DNA of 64,000 nucleotides from Sulfurimonas gotlandica GD1 (GTDB lineage: Bacteria > Campylobacterota > Campylobacteria > Campylobacterales > Sulfurimonadaceae): contig NZ_AFRZ01000001.1 of NCBI RefSeq assembly GCF_000242915.1, positions 1,302,001-1,366,000 of the forward strand, read 5' to 3'. A program made the position numbers and the translations under genes. The notes under the pieces were generated by a model that did not search any database, had not been told where the DNA came from, and saw only the letters and a list, made by a program, of their open reading frames with translations. Below are positions 33,896-43,314 of the stretch, one piece after another. Position 1 is the first letter of the stretch, and each line of letters begins with the position of its first letter.

Positions 33896-35338
33896 TTAGC
33901 TCTTGGCATTAAACTCTTCTATCATATTATCTAGTTTTATATATAGCTCTTTAGAAGCATTTTCCATCACTGTAAAGTTTTTAACAATAGTTTTTGGATT
34001 TTCAAATTTCAGAGTTGAATTATTTTTAACAAACTCTAGATTTTGGAATACTGAGTCGTGAACAAGAGCATGAGGTGCGTCCATCTCTTGAAAGGCTTTA
34101 GTATGTCCAAATCTTTCTTTCCCTATACCTAAGTACCATTTACCCATACGACAATTCTTATGATCTGCAAATACTTTAGTCTTATCTGATTCTAAAACGC
34201 TTGAGTAAGCATTTGATTTAAAGATAATATGGTCAACTTTTACAAGTGTTGTGAATAGACGGTTTTGAATCTGTATCGCTGAATGTGACGAGTGTTCAGC
34301 TAAAGAATTAAGTTCTGAGAAAGTGCTTTCAAACTCATGTATAACATTAGTTGAGCTTTGTGCGATTTCGGAGATGTTGTCTGAGTTAGTTCTCATATCA
34401 TTTGCATCTTGTTGAAGTGTGGAGATATTTATCTCTATCTCGTTTGTTGCTTTTTGTGTACGTTCTGCAAGTTTACGAACTTCATCGGCAACAACAGCAA
34501 AGCCGCGTCCATGTTCACCCGCACGAGCAGCTTCAATGGCAGCATTAAGAGCAAGCAGGTTTGTCTGGTCTGCAATGTCTTTAATGAGATTAACAACTTC
34601 TGAAATTTCTTTTGAACGATGCTCCAGACTAACGATTCCTTCATGACTTGATGAGATAAGCTCAACCAAGTTGCTTAATCTTTCTCCAATCTCTACAACA
34701 CTGTCTAAGCTTTTTGATGATTCTTGGGCTGTTTTTTTAGCAACTTCAACAATCTCTGTAGCATTACTTTGAGAAGCATTAATATCTTCTTGAATTACAA
34801 CTAGTCCGGAGCTTACCCCACCACCTAAAGTGCTTAAGTTATGAGCAAGTTCACCTCTGATTTTAGTCTCATAACCACTGGCAATAGATGAGATAGCATT
34901 ATTTAGACTCTCAGAAGTTTTACGGAATATTCCGTGAAGACCTGCAGGATAAGTTCTTCTATAAGTTTTCCCAACAGCAGCATACTCTATAGTTGTCTCA
35001 GTATCTCTCATAAAGGCTTCGAGTTGATCTAGGAGATCATTTAGAGCCCATGCACGAGTTGAAAGAGGTGAGTTGTCATTAGGTATATGTGTAACACGGT
35101 CTTCTAAATTACCGGATGCTGCATTCATAATAACCCTAAACATTGATTTTGATAATTCTGATTCAGATTTTCCTGCTGAAGCTGAAGCAGAGGGAACAAA
35201 AAGTGAAATTATTAAAACAACAACTATAGCACCACTAAAAATATAGTTTGCACTAACTACACCAAATATTGCCACGCCAACAAGTGCAGCAAAAAGTAAA
35301 ACAGCCTGATTATTCTTGAATAGCGATAATAAGTTCAT
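33896..35338 (-). CDS. Membrane chemoreceptor with CZB domain (CetA-like partner of PAS protein)
   Basis: 480 residues. Two adjacent transmembrane helices (about 12-50) with almost no periplasmic loop, then a HAMP-like linker, the signalling hairpin ([20 protein letters not shown]) and a C-terminal CZB domain ([27 protein letters not shown]). A receptor without a periplasmic sensor needs a cytoplasmic input. The gene just upstream encodes an Aer-type PAS protein and overlaps this start by 29 bases. The pair matches the split Aer receptor CetA/CetB of Campylobacter jejuni used in energy taxis. The added CZB domain suggests zinc or oxidant input too; that is inference. Start ATG 35338 has GGGTAGG upstream. 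Confidence 0.88.
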   Translation of the reverse strand: MNLLSLFKNNQAVLLFAALVGVAIFGVVSANYIFSGAIVVVLIISLFVPSASASAGKSESELSKSMFRVIMNAASGNLEDRVTHIPNDNSPLSTRAWALNDLLDQLEAFMRDTETTIEYAAVGKTYRRTYPAGLHGIFRKTSESLNNAISSIASGYETKIRGELAHNLSTLGGGVSSGLVVIQEDINASQSNATEIVEVAKKTAQESSKSLDSVVEIGERLSNLVELISSSHEGIVSLEHRSKEISEVVNLIKDIADQTNLLALNAAIEAARAGEHGRGFAVVADEVRKLAERTQKATNEIEINISTLQQDANDMRTNSDNISEIAQSSTNVIHEFESTFSELNSLAEHSSHSAIQIQNRLFTTLVKVDHIIFKSNAYSSVLESDKTKVFADHKNCRMGKWYLGIGKERFGHTKAFQEMDAPHALVHDSVFQNLEFVKNNSTLKFENPKTIVKNFTVMENASKELYIKLDNMIEEFNAKS

Positions 35339-35795
35339 CGTAGCCTACCCCTTTCTCTTGTAAAATATCTGTTAAAATTTTAAATGAAGCATCAACGCCA
35401 CTGCTTTTTTCAACTTCTAGCATCTTTTTATATAGAGGTATGATGATGTCGAGAGCTTTAGGATTAGGTCTTCTTCTAACAGAGTAATAACCTATAATCT
35501 TCCCTTTTGCATCTAATGAAGCTGTCACATTTGCATATACCCAATATGCATTGCCATCTTTTGTTTTGTTGATAACAAAGGCAAAAACTTCCTCTTTATT
35601 CTCTATCGTATCCCATAGATAGCGAAAAACGGCTTTTGGCATATCAGGATGACGAATAATACTGTGAGGCTTGCCAAGTAGCTCCGCTTCACTGTATTCC
35701 GCCATATCCATAAATATCTTGTTTGTGTATGTTATACGTCCCTTTAGGTCCGTTTTAGAGACGATAAAATCATCTTCTTTCATTTCTTTGAGCAT
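35310..35795 (-). CDS. Aer/CetB-like PAS domain protein
   Basis: 161 residues: one PAS domain (about 8-115) and a short helical tail. The PAS has the Aer-type sequence [16 protein letters not shown] and [10 protein letters not shown]; in Aer and CetB this fold binds FAD and reports cellular redox or electron transport. It has no output domain and its gene overlaps the CZB chemoreceptor gene downstream by 29 bases, so the two should act together as a bipartite energy-taxis receptor. AAAGGGAC lies seven bases before ATG 35795. FAD binding is inferred from similarity to Aer. A likely -10 (TATACT, complement of 35847-35852) sits upstream in the divergent region shared with the MFS gene. Confidence 0.85.
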   Translation of the reverse strand: MLKEMKEDDFIVSKTDLKGRITYTNKIFMDMAEYSEAELLGKPHSIIRHPDMPKAVFRYLWDTIENKEEVFAFVINKTKDGNAYWVYANVTASLDAKGKIIGYYSVRRRPNPKALDIIIPLYKKMLEVEKSSGVDASFKILTDILQEKGVGYDELIIAIQE

Positions 35796-35866
35796 GAAAT
35801 GTCCCTTTCGAATGTTATTGTGTGTGCTGTGTTATTCTGTTGCATTAGTATAACACATTTGTCTGC

Positions 35867-35872
35867 TATAAT
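35867..35872 (+). promoter_or_regulatory. -10 element for the MFS gene
   Basis: TATAAT 30 bases before ATG 35903, with AAGGAG in between. No clear -35 was seen. The region (35796-35902) is shared with the divergent PAS gene. Confidence 0.4.
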
Positions 35873-35902
35873 TCTTGAATCATATCAAGGAGTTATCACT
35901 AA

Positions 35903-37015
35903 ATGCCAATACTCTTAGCTTCTTTTTACTTCTTTTATTTTGCCATTGTTGGTGTTTACATAATCTTCATGCCGAAAGTTTTGTCAATGGTTGGCTACTC
36001 TGCCAGTGATATTGGAATGATTTTCGCAGCCGGACCATTGGTTAGGTTTATACTCCCGTTTGCATTTACAAGAGGTATGAAACTTAATATAAAAAGTTTT
36101 AATACTGCAATAGTTATCATGCTTTTAAGCAGTGTTTCTTTTTATTTTTCTATAGATAACTTTTACAAACTTTTGTTTTCAAATATAGGTCTTGGAATAG
36201 GTTTAAGTCTAATACTTCCCTACATAGAAGTCATTTCTTTAAAGACTATAGGAAAAGAGAGATATGGAAAGATAAGACTCTTTGGCTCTGTCGGCTTTGT
36301 CCTTGTTGCCCTTGTTTTAGTTAAGTTCTTAAGTAGTGCTGATATTGCTCTGAGCTACCTTCTAGTCTTGACATTTTTAACTGCTATGGTAGCTTTTGTG
36401 ATTGCGAAAAATGCAGATGCCAGTAGTGAAAAAGCTGAGGAGGTAGACAACGATATCAGCCTTTTATCAGACTGGAAGTTGTGGGCTGGTCTTACTCTGA
36501 TGCAGGTTAGCTTTGGAGCTTTTTACAATTTTTTTACCATCTATGAAACAGATTATGGCATAAGCATGGATATGACTATATATCTGTGGAGCTTTGGTGT
36601 TATAGCAGAGATATTTATGCTTTTTTTTCAAGGCAGACTTCTACGTGGAAATCTTCTTTTGATTTTACAGATAACAACTTTTGTAACAGCCATAAGATGG
36701 TTTTTACTATTTCTATTTCCAGAAAATCTTATGATACTGTTTTTCTCACAGACGCTTCACGCACTTAGCTTTGCACTGTTTCACTCTGCTGCAATCAGCT
36801 ATTTGTATTATCTATACAAACATAAATCCTTGGCACAGCAGTTTTTCTCTGGAATTACTTATGGACTAGGTGGGTTTGTTGGAGCCATCTATGCAGGTTA
36901 CGTCTATGAGTTGTTCCCAAGATACCTCTTTTTAAGCGCGGCTTTTATCGCGTTTATGGCATCTTGGTCTTTATATCTTTGGAGTCAAAAGTTAAAAAGA
37001 AATGTAGTTGTTTGA
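35903..37015 (+). CDS. Major facilitator superfamily transporter
   Basis: 370 residues with about ten to twelve hydrophobic helices and a charged central loop (KNADASSEKAEEVDND) between the two halves. The start (LLASFYFFYFAIVGVYIIFM) and the loop GKERYGKIRLFGSVGFVLVA resemble the MFS_1-like group that includes nucleoside and phenylpropionate permeases. It is shorter than typical 400-residue members but appears complete. Substrate cannot be told from sequence. AAGGAG precedes the ATG. It stands alone, divergent from the PAS-chemoreceptor pair, and its 3' end overlaps the convergent DUF481 gene by 31 bases. Confidence 0.82.
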   Translation: MPILLASFYFFYFAIVGVYIIFMPKVLSMVGYSASDIGMIFAAGPLVRFILPFAFTRGMKLNIKSFNTAIVIMLLSSVSFYFSIDNFYKLLFSNIGLGIGLSLILPYIEVISLKTIGKERYGKIRLFGSVGFVLVALVLVKFLSSADIALSYLLVLTFLTAMVAFVIAKNADASSEKAEEVDNDISLLSDWKLWAGLTLMQVSFGAFYNFFTIYETDYGISMDMTIYLWSFGVIAEIFMLFFQGRLLRGNLLLILQITTFVTAIRWFLLFLFPENLMILFFSQTLHALSFALFHSAAISYLYYLYKHKSLAQQFFSGITYGLGGFVGAIYAGYVYELFPRYLFLSAAFIAFMASWSLYLWSQKLKRNVVV

Positions 37016-37740
37016 GTAAAATCATCTTTTTTTACACCAACGGGTGGATTACTGTCTTCACTCCATGAAACATTGAATTTTAAAAATAGTTTTTTTATTA
37101 TATTTAGTTTTAGCTCAAGTTGATTTGAGAATACATAATCTGAATAATCATCCATTTTTGGTTGATAATATAGAACATATGAAAATGTTGATATGTCTAT
37201 AACAGAAACACTGTAAGCGAGATACGAGTTTAATCTTGCGTTGTCTTCCGAAGGGTCTATTTGCGGATCAGTATATTTTATATCTTCATATAATCCGCCA
37301 AGGCCAAAAAAACCTTTACCATTTTTTGGAGAGTTGAATATTCTATATCTTAGCCCACAGCCACCTAAGATTCTGCTGTTTATTCGTCTAAACTCATCAC
37401 TTTCAAGCTGTCCAAAGAGCTCATATCTTAAGTCTTCATCATTAGTAAGAGAGTGAATATACCTGACATGTGAAAAGGCTTTGTTTGTGTCCTTTACATA
37501 GTTTGACTCTCCGTATTCACCGGAAAATTCTCCCCACATTGCATAGCTTGAATTGTTGTCGTATGTAAGTCTGAAGGAAGCTTTGTAATTGTCTTTATCA
37601 GTATTTCCTCTTTTTGTCTCAAGTCCTGCTTCAAATTTCCCTGATATTCCAGGTTTCTCACCAAGTTCCACAGGAGCAATAGAAATAAGAGCAAAAAGAT
37701 ATTGTGTTGTTATGATGCCGATTAGTAGAATTTTTTTCAT
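36985..37740 (-). CDS. DUF481-like outer-membrane beta-barrel protein
   Basis: 251 residues with a signal peptide (MKKILLIGIITTQYLFALIS). The mature protein is made of alternating beta strands (KFEAGLETKRGNTDKDNYKA, then FRLTYDN) and ends in FLFNF, with a C-terminal aromatic residue as in outer-membrane barrels. The GNTDKDN strand matches the start of DUF481/YdiY barrels. It follows a longer DUF481 protein by two bases and an MscS gene, all on the same strand, so one operon is likely. Function is unknown; the link to a mechanosensitive channel suggests envelope or osmotic stress. Its end overlaps the MFS gene. Confidence 0.72.
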   Translation of the reverse strand: MKKILLIGIITTQYLFALISIAPVELGEKPGISGKFEAGLETKRGNTDKDNYKASFRLTYDNNSSYAMWGEFSGEYGESNYVKDTNKAFSHVRYIHSLTNDEDLRYELFGQLESDEFRRINSRILGGCGLRYRIFNSPKNGKGFFGLGGLYEDIKYTDPQIDPSEDNARLNSYLAYSVSVIDISTFSYVLYYQPKMDDYSDYVFSNQLELKLNIIKKLFLKFNVSWSEDSNPPVGVKKDDFTQTTTFLFNF

Positions 37741-37742
37741 TG

Positions 37743-38630
37743 TTAATAGTCGATTATCAAGTTAGCAGTAAAAGTTTTGTCTGTGTTCTCTTTCCCTGTT
37801 GGAGGAGTATTAACATAGTCAACTTTGTAGCTGATACCTGCAGAAAATGTGCTGTTTATCTTGCTTGAAAATGCTGTCTTAGATGTAACAAAAAATATAG
37901 TTGAATCCTTAAACTGTGATCTATAAGAAAGATCTTGAGCAAATTTTAGGTTTGTTAGCATTTGCCAAGCATATACACCTTTAACTCTGTAAGAACCATA
38001 GTTATTGATTGCTCCATTAGTCGTGCTTGCAGTAGCGAGATTATTTGGGTTTGGATACGCGATAATAGTACCAGTTGCATCATAGTTTGTATCTTCTATG
38101 TCATCTTGAGAATATAAAATACTTCCATCAAGAGTTAGATTATGATTTGTGGTCTTTACCAGAAGATATTTAATACCTGGACCTGTGTAAGCCTGGTAAT
38201 CATAACCTGAGAACTTATCTTGTTTAAAACCAATTAGATATGTAGCAGATAACCTGTCTGTTAACGAGTAACCATACTCTAACTCTGTAGCATATTTGTT
38301 TTTAGTCTCGTTTGCACTATCTTGCGCATATTGAGCATCAAATAAGAATTTTATAAGATGCTTTCCCCAACCTTTTTTCGCATCTAGCTCTAGGTTGAAA
38401 GTGTCAGTTTTAGTATTACCTTGAGTCTGGATAAAACCCAACTCTGTGTGAGTCATCAGTTTCTCATTTGGAGGAAGTTGTGCTTCTAGTTTTTTTATCT
38501 TTGCACTTAAGGCTTTAGCCTCCGCTTTACTTTGTGCTATATCTTTTTTTAGTTGCTCTTGGTCTATTGCTACTTCTGCTGCCATTAGCAGTGAGCTTGC
38601 CACTACTAGACTTAGTACTATCTTGTTCAA
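37743..38630 (-). CDS. DUF481 (YdiY-like) outer-membrane protein with coiled-coil N-terminus
   Basis: 295 residues. Signal peptide (MNKIVLSLVVASSLLMAA), then a short coiled coil (about 25-55, AKALSAKIKKLEAQL), then a DUF481 beta-barrel from residue ~60 (HTELGFIQTQGNTKTDTFNL, followed by ELDAKKGWG) ending in LIIDY. The barrel pattern and terminal Tyr fit the outer membrane; the coiled coil may sit in the periplasm and contact peptidoglycan or a partner. It is two bases after mscS and two bases before the second, shorter DUF481 gene. The two DUF481 proteins are related in plan but not near-identical. Function unknown. Confidence 0.78.
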   Translation of the reverse strand: MNKIVLSLVVASSLLMAAEVAIDQEQLKKDIAQSKAEAKALSAKIKKLEAQLPPNEKLMTHTELGFIQTQGNTKTDTFNLELDAKKGWGKHLIKFLFDAQYAQDSANETKNKYATELEYGYSLTDRLSATYLIGFKQDKFSGYDYQAYTGPGIKYLLVKTTNHNLTLDGSILYSQDDIEDTNYDATGTIIAYPNPNNLATASTTNGAINNYGSYRVKGVYAWQMLTNLKFAQDLSYRSQFKDSTIFFVTSKTAFSSKINSTFSAGISYKVDYVNTPPTGKENTDKTFTANLIIDY

Positions 38631-38632
38631 TT

Positions 38633-39454
38633 CTATCCTTCTATTTTGTTTGTATGAATATCCATTTGAGGGTAAGGAATAGAAATGCCTTTTTCATCAA
38701 ATGTAAGTTTGACTTTTTCGAGCATGTCAAAATGTACATCCCAGTAGTCATCTACATTTACCCATGCACGAAACACAAAGTTTACACTGCTATCACCTAG
38801 CTCACTTACTGCTACAAGTGGGGCAGGCTCACTAAGAACTCTTTCGTCTGAGAGGATGATTTGCATTAAAGTCTCTTTTGCAAGTTTCAGGTCATCGTCA
38901 TATCCAATACTAAAAACATGTTCGACACGACGTTGTGTTCTTTGTGAAAAGTTTGTAATATTTCCATTGATAATAGATGAGTTTGGCACTATGACTATAC
39001 TTTTGTCTATAGGTTCCAAGATGGTTGAAAAGAGATTTATGTCTTTTACTGTTCCTATAGTCCCGGCAGCTTCTATTGTATCTCCAACTTTAAATGGACG
39101 AAATATGATTATTAAAACGGCTGCACCTATATTTGATAGAGAATCTTTTAGAGCTAAACCAATAGCTAAGCCAGCTGCACCAAAAATAGCTAAAAAAGAC
39201 GTTGTGTTAATACCCAAAGTATTTAATGAAGCTAAAATAACAACAATCATTAAAACAAAATAAACAATACTCTCTAAGAACTCAACAAATGTGTTGTCAA
39301 CTTTTGCCTTAAGCATTAGATCTTTAGAAAGAGCAGTGATTTTTTTGACAGCCCACCTACCAATTATAAAAATAAGTATTGCAGCAATAATCTTCAGTCC
39401 ATATTGACTTACATATAGCAGAGCCATATCTGTATATTTTGACATTTCCATCAT
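38633..39454 (-). CDS. mscS: Small-conductance mechanosensitive channel MscS
   Basis: 273 residues from ATG 39454 (AAAGAGG five bases upstream; GTG 39460 is possible). Three N-terminal transmembrane helices end in the pore-lining TM3 motif GAAGLAIGLALKDSLSNIGA. The cytoplasmic domain has FRPFKVGDTIEAAGTIGTV and VPNSSIINGNITNFS, the standard beta domain of MscS. It opens under membrane tension to release solutes after osmotic downshock. Size matches E. coli MscS. It heads a three-gene run with two DUF481 outer-membrane proteins, suggesting a shared envelope-stress role. Confidence 0.93.
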   Translation of the reverse strand: MMEMSKYTDMALLYVSQYGLKIIAAILIFIIGRWAVKKITALSKDLMLKAKVDNTFVEFLESIVYFVLMIVVILASLNTLGINTTSFLAIFGAAGLAIGLALKDSLSNIGAAVLIIIFRPFKVGDTIEAAGTIGTVKDINLFSTILEPIDKSIVIVPNSSIINGNITNFSQRTQRRVEHVFSIGYDDDLKLAKETLMQIILSDERVLSEPAPLVAVSELGDSSVNFVFRAWVNVDDYWDVHFDMLEKVKLTFDEKGISIPYPQMDIHTNKIEG

Positions 39455-39563
39455 AAACACCTCTTTAAAAAATTTGTGTAATTATAACAAAATAGGCATA
39501 AAGATTTTGTGAATTCTAGTTGGTGTATAATGCACTATACTCAAATGATAACAAGAGGTAATA

Positions 39564-40832
39564 ATGAGATTATTGTTTTTACTATTTTTCACTGTCCTTA
39601 GACTCTTGGCAAGTGATGATTTATTTAAGGTAAGCGGTGATGTGCGATTAGCTTACATAGATTACAAATATGATGATAGTTTTTTTCCAGATTCATACGC
39701 AGGTGTAGCTAGTGCTAAACTCTCTATTGAAACAAAGAAGTATAGAGATATTTATGCAAAAGTCTCTTTTACAACTGTGCAAGGTATTGATCACGATTCA
39801 AATAAGCAGGCTATGACTTATATCTTTTCTGAAACATGGAAAGGGGTTAATGACTCTTATACGCTTTTGCAAGAGTCTTACATAGGGTATGAAAGCTCTC
39901 TTCTATCTTTGAAAATCGGACGACAAGAGATGCTGACACCATATATTGATACAGACGATTATTATATATCTCCAAATAGCTTTGAGGCAATAACTTTGCA
40001 ATTGAGACCATTAAAAGAAGTCATTTTACACGCGGGTTATGTTGATAAGATGAGTGGTCCATGGGATGCTTCTTATGATGGAGCAGATTTTCATTCTATG
40101 AGTAGGCAGGCATGGATTCATTATAGTGATGGTACTAAAGATACCTACCCGGTTGATGCTGTTTATGCGATTGTTGGAGATCAGGGTATTAGCTATCTTG
40201 GTGCTAGTTATGAAAAAGATGCTCATAAACTACAGCTATGGGATAATTACGCTCATGAGATGTTTAATACTATTATGGCTCAGTATAATTATAAAAACAA
40301 GTATTTCGATGCAGCGGTTCAATATAGTACAAAACGTGAGGTTGGAAAGCTCAAAGATGCTTCAGCCTATAGAGTTCATTATGATGTTTATGGTGCTAGA
40401 GTTGGCGGCAATATTAATGATAAATGGAATTTAGATTTGGCCTATACCGGTGTAAGTGATGATGACAGTCTTCACTTTTTTGGTTCATGGGGTGGATATC
40501 CGGAGTTTGCATCTGGGATGGCAGTGAGTTATTTCGATACATATTTAAGAGATGCTAATATTTATGCCTTAACAAGCAAGCATGACTTATCAACTATGAT
40601 AAATGGTCTGCGTATAAAACTAAAGTATGCTTATTATGATTTAAATTCTGATTATACGATAAATGTTAAAAAGAATACGCCTAATGGTGATGGTTATATG
40701 CATGCCTATGGGATTCAGACTGATTATGATTATAACAAGCAACTCAGTTTTAAGGTGATTATAGCCGGCAGAGAGTTAGAGTCAGGAAATCAATCCCAAC
40801 TGTTTCGTAGTATTTTGAAGTATAAGTTCTAG
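39564..40832 (+). CDS. Outer-membrane porin, OprD-like
   Basis: 422 residues. Signal peptide (LLFLLFFTVLRLLAS), then a 16-18-strand-type barrel with alternating hydrophobic strands, ending in RSILKYKF with a terminal Phe. IGRQEMLTPYIDTDDYYISP and AITLQLRPLKEVILHAGYVD are typical of Campylobacterota/OprD-type specific porins, where the first segment leads to the constriction loop. It probably mediates diffusion of a small solute; substrate unknown. AGAGGT precedes the ATG. It is divergent from mscS and converges with the DUF309 gene, overlapping by four bases. Confidence 0.75.
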   Translation: MRLLFLLFFTVLRLLASDDLFKVSGDVRLAYIDYKYDDSFFPDSYAGVASAKLSIETKKYRDIYAKVSFTTVQGIDHDSNKQAMTYIFSETWKGVNDSYTLLQESYIGYESSLLSLKIGRQEMLTPYIDTDDYYISPNSFEAITLQLRPLKEVILHAGYVDKMSGPWDASYDGADFHSMSRQAWIHYSDGTKDTYPVDAVYAIVGDQGISYLGASYEKDAHKLQLWDNYAHEMFNTIMAQYNYKNKYFDAAVQYSTKREVGKLKDASAYRVHYDVYGARVGGNINDKWNLDLAYTGVSDDDSLHFFGSWGGYPEFASGMAVSYFDTYLRDANIYALTSKHDLSTMINGLRIKLKYAYYDLNSDYTINVKKNTPNGDGYMHAYGIQTDYDYNKQLSFKVIIAGRELESGNQSQLFRSILKYKF

Positions 40833-41146
40833 ATTTTCACACTATCTATATATCTTGCTATAGAATGATACATATTTAAGTGAGGAGAGTCTACTTTATA
40901 CAAAAGTTGTCTATATTTTATATAATTTTTCCATACTTTTTTACTAGATTCTTCTCTTCCTTTCATTTCTAACTCAAAACTAACAGAGGCATTTATAAAG
41001 CCTTTTAAGAGTCTAATTTCATCACTGTCTTCAAAACGTCTAGGAAACCATATATGCTCTAAAGCTTCGTGTGCATCGTAGTATCTTTTACTATTCAAAC
41101 ACTCTATAAACTCTTCTAAAAATTCAGCATGTTTTTGTTCGTTCAT
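40829..41146 (-). CDS. DUF309 family protein
   Basis: 105 residues from ATG 41146, chosen because GGGTAC lies just upstream and the longer frame to 41242 adds an unrelated hydrophobic leader. The hallmark is RYYDAHEALEHIWF near residue 20, with LLKGFINASVSFELEMKG after it. This is the small helical DUF309 fold, whose conserved His/Glu residues suggest a metal or ligand site. Its function is unknown. It converges with the porin gene and is divergent from the PAS-GGDEF gene, whose start lies 94 bases away. Confidence 0.83.
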   Translation of the reverse strand: MNEQKHAEFLEEFIECLNSKRYYDAHEALEHIWFPRRFEDSDEIRLLKGFINASVSFELEMKGREESSKKVWKNYIKYRQLLYKVDSPHLNMYHSIARYIDSVKI

Positions 41147-41240
41147 TTTGTACCCAAAGTTTCTCATATTATATGAAATAATTATAATATGTAGTTGAAG
41201 GATTAAAGTAAATTTATGATTATAAGCTGTAGAATACAGC

Positions 41241-42266
41241 ATGAGAATATATGATTATATGTTGAAATCAATACCATTACTACTTATTTTAACTCCTCTG
41301 TATGCATATAACTTCCAAGAAGCACCAGTAGAGCTTCACTGGTTCACTTTAACTGCTCTTAGCTTTATTCTATTTCTAGTACTTTACAGATATAAAATAA
41401 TTGATAAATATAGTCAAAACCTTCAAAAAAATATAAATATAATAGATGAGCACGTACTTATCTCACATAGTGATAAGCATGGTAAGATTACTGATGTAAG
41501 TGAAGCACTCTGTAGATTTACAGGATACAAAAAAGAAGAATTAATCGGGAAAAATCATAAGGTTTTTAAGCATCCAGACACTCCAAAAGAAGTTTTTACG
41601 GAGTTATGGGACACTATTACAAGAGGTGAGACTTTTAAAGGTGAGATCAAAAACCGAAGTAAAGACGGTTCAGAGTATTGGATAGAAGCAACTATAACTC
41701 CTCTTATAAATAAGAAGGGTGATGTTGAAGGATATACTGCAATACGTCAAGATATTACAGATAAAAAATGTGCTCAAAAACTTTCCATAACTGACAAACT
41801 AACACAAACATATAACAGACTTCATTTAGAAAACATATTTGCACAAGAGACACACAAAGCAAAAAGGTATGGAGATACATACTCTATAATTATTATGGAT
41901 ATAGATTTTTTTAAACCTATAAATGATAATTATGGCCATGATGTAGGCGATCAGGTCTTAATAGATATAGTTCAGGTATTAAAATCCCATATTAGAGATA
42001 TAGATGTCTTGGGACGCTGGGGAGGAGAAGAGTTTCTTATTATCTGTACAAAGACTAATATCGATCAAGCATACACTGTAGCTGAAAAACTTAGAGTTGC
42101 TATAGAAAGGTATGAGTTTGACGTCATTGGAAAGATAACAGGCAGTTTTGGTGTCTCAGAATATAAGCAGAGTGATTCAAATTCAGATGTGGCTGTGAAA
42201 AGAGCAGATGACGCCCTCTACACATCTAAAGATGCAGGTAGAAACCTCGTAACTTCAAAAATCTAG
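41241..42266 (+). CDS. Membrane PAS-GGDEF diguanylate cyclase
   Basis: 341 residues. Two hydrophobic segments (about 8-24 and 36-50) with a short loop, then an Aer-type PAS domain (about 68-175, GKNHKVFKHPDTPKEVF) and a GGDEF domain. The catalytic motif GGEEF is intact, I-site RDID lies nine residues before it, and DIDFFKPINDNYGHDVGD is present. The PAS may bind FAD, giving redox control of cyclic di-GMP synthesis; that is inference. No ribosome site precedes the ATG; TAGAAT lies five bases upstream, so the message might be leaderless. The stop overlaps the convergent rhodanese-like gene by four bases. Confidence 0.88.
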   Translation: MRIYDYMLKSIPLLLILTPLYAYNFQEAPVELHWFTLTALSFILFLVLYRYKIIDKYSQNLQKNINIIDEHVLISHSDKHGKITDVSEALCRFTGYKKEELIGKNHKVFKHPDTPKEVFTELWDTITRGETFKGEIKNRSKDGSEYWIEATITPLINKKGDVEGYTAIRQDITDKKCAQKLSITDKLTQTYNRLHLENIFAQETHKAKRYGDTYSIIIMDIDFFKPINDNYGHDVGDQVLIDIVQVLKSHIRDIDVLGRWGGEEFLIICTKTNIDQAYTVAEKLRVAIERYEFDVIGKITGSFGVSEYKQSDSNSDVAVKRADDALYTSKDAGRNLVTSKI

Positions 42267-42568
42267 AGTAACATCATATTTTTGCGCCAGTAGCCACGAC
42301 CGCCTTTGAGCGAGATGCAGTGGTGATTTGGAAACTTTGCTTTGTACTCTTTTAATCTGTCAAGTGTAGCTTTTCCGCTATCGCAATAAAATACAAAGAC
42401 ACTTCCCTCAGGCTCTTTTGAAAGCTCATAAGGGTTATATACAACAGTGTCAGCTTTTTCTATAGGAGAGAGTATAGTATCTACCAGAATGACTTTGATG
42501 CCTTCTTTCTCTAGGTCTCTCTTATTTTCTAGAAACTCTTTTTGTGTCCACTCGTTCGCAAACTGCAT
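42263..42568 (-). CDS. Small rhodanese-like protein
   Basis: 101 residues, cytoplasmic. FVFYCDSGKATLDRLKEY places a Cys in a loop that matches the active-site loop of rhodanese domains (CxxGxR/K), and the end LKGGRGYWRKN resembles the rhodanese C-terminal LxGGxxxW. It is shorter than a full rhodanese domain and its N-terminal half is divergent. It may bind or move sulfur, or only keep the fold. It follows znuB by two bases on the same strand, so it is probably the last gene of the metal-uptake unit. Confidence 0.65.
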   Translation of the reverse strand: MQFANEWTQKEFLENKRDLEKEGIKVILVDTILSPIEKADTVVYNPYELSKEPEGSVFVFYCDSGKATLDRLKEYKAKFPNHHCISLKGGRGYWRKNMMLL

Positions 42569-42570
42569 AT

Positions 42571-43314
42571 CTATCCTACTTTTTTTGAAGTAAACAATAC
42601 TATTATCGAACTAAGAAGCGCACCTAAAAATACTATGGTGTAGCCAGTTGGAAGATCAAAATAGTAAGATATTATAATGGCACTTATACTAAAAAACCAT
42701 CCAAAAACAAAACTACTTAGAAGTGATTTGTTTAGTTTAAGTGAAGTAGATACAAGTGCCGGAGCGATAAGAAGTACAAAAACTACAAGTACACCTGCTA
42801 AGGCTACAGATGAAGTAACTGTCAGTGCTAACAAAGAGAAGAACATCAGCTCTTTTAAAAAACCTGTTAGTTTTGGATAGACTTTCCAAAGAATCAAAGC
42901 TATAAAAGCGTAGATAACAGCACTCTTTATTACATCATCGGCAGGGGTGAAAAGTATATCACTTGCTAGTAGTGATTTGAAGTGCTCCATACCTTCAGCT
43001 GAGTGAGATAAGACCATCATGATTCCACTTGCACCCAGAACATATAAAAGCCCTATAAAGGCTTCTAGTTTTATATTCCTCTGAGATGCTATTGCGATGA
43101 TAAAAGCACTAAAAAGAGCAAAGACAAGAGTTATAGCGTAAAAGTACTCGGAATGAAAATAACCAAGACTAATAGCAGAACCAAGAGCTGCAAACTGCGC
43201 AATTGCTAGATCTGTAAAGATGATTCCTTTTTGAAGAATTCTTATCCCAAACCACGCGTGCATCATAACAAGTATGATAACTAGAGCGATTGGTACTAAA
43301 AGAATATCCATCAT
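42571..43314 (-). CDS. znuB: Metal ABC transporter permease (ZnuB family)
   Basis: 247 residues with about seven or eight membrane helices. It has the family motifs AIAQFAALGSAISLGY and SSVALAGVLVVFVLLIAPAL of ABC-3 permeases for zinc, manganese or iron. It forms the inner-membrane channel that takes metal from the ZnuA-type binding protein. It overlaps the znuA stop by four bases. No ZnuC ATPase gene lies in the locus, although the usual arrangement places it beside these two, so the ATPase must be supplied from elsewhere. Confidence 0.88.
   Translation of the reverse strand: MMDILLVPIALVIILVMMHAWFGIRILQKGIIFTDLAIAQFAALGSAISLGYFHSEYFYAITLVFALFSAFIIAIASQRNIKLEAFIGLLYVLGASGIMMVLSHSAEGMEHFKSLLASDILFTPADDVIKSAVIYAFIALILWKVYPKLTGFLKELMFFSLLALTVTSSVALAGVLVVFVLLIAPALVSTSLKLNKSLLSSFVFGWFFSISAIIISYYFDLPTGYTIVFLGALLSSIIVLFTSKKVG

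Noticed and set aside
3091-35860. Shared GTTATACTAATGCAA at 3091-3105 and on the minus strand near 35840-35855
   Set aside because: Both are ordinary TATACT -10 contexts; two copies are too few to call a common operator.
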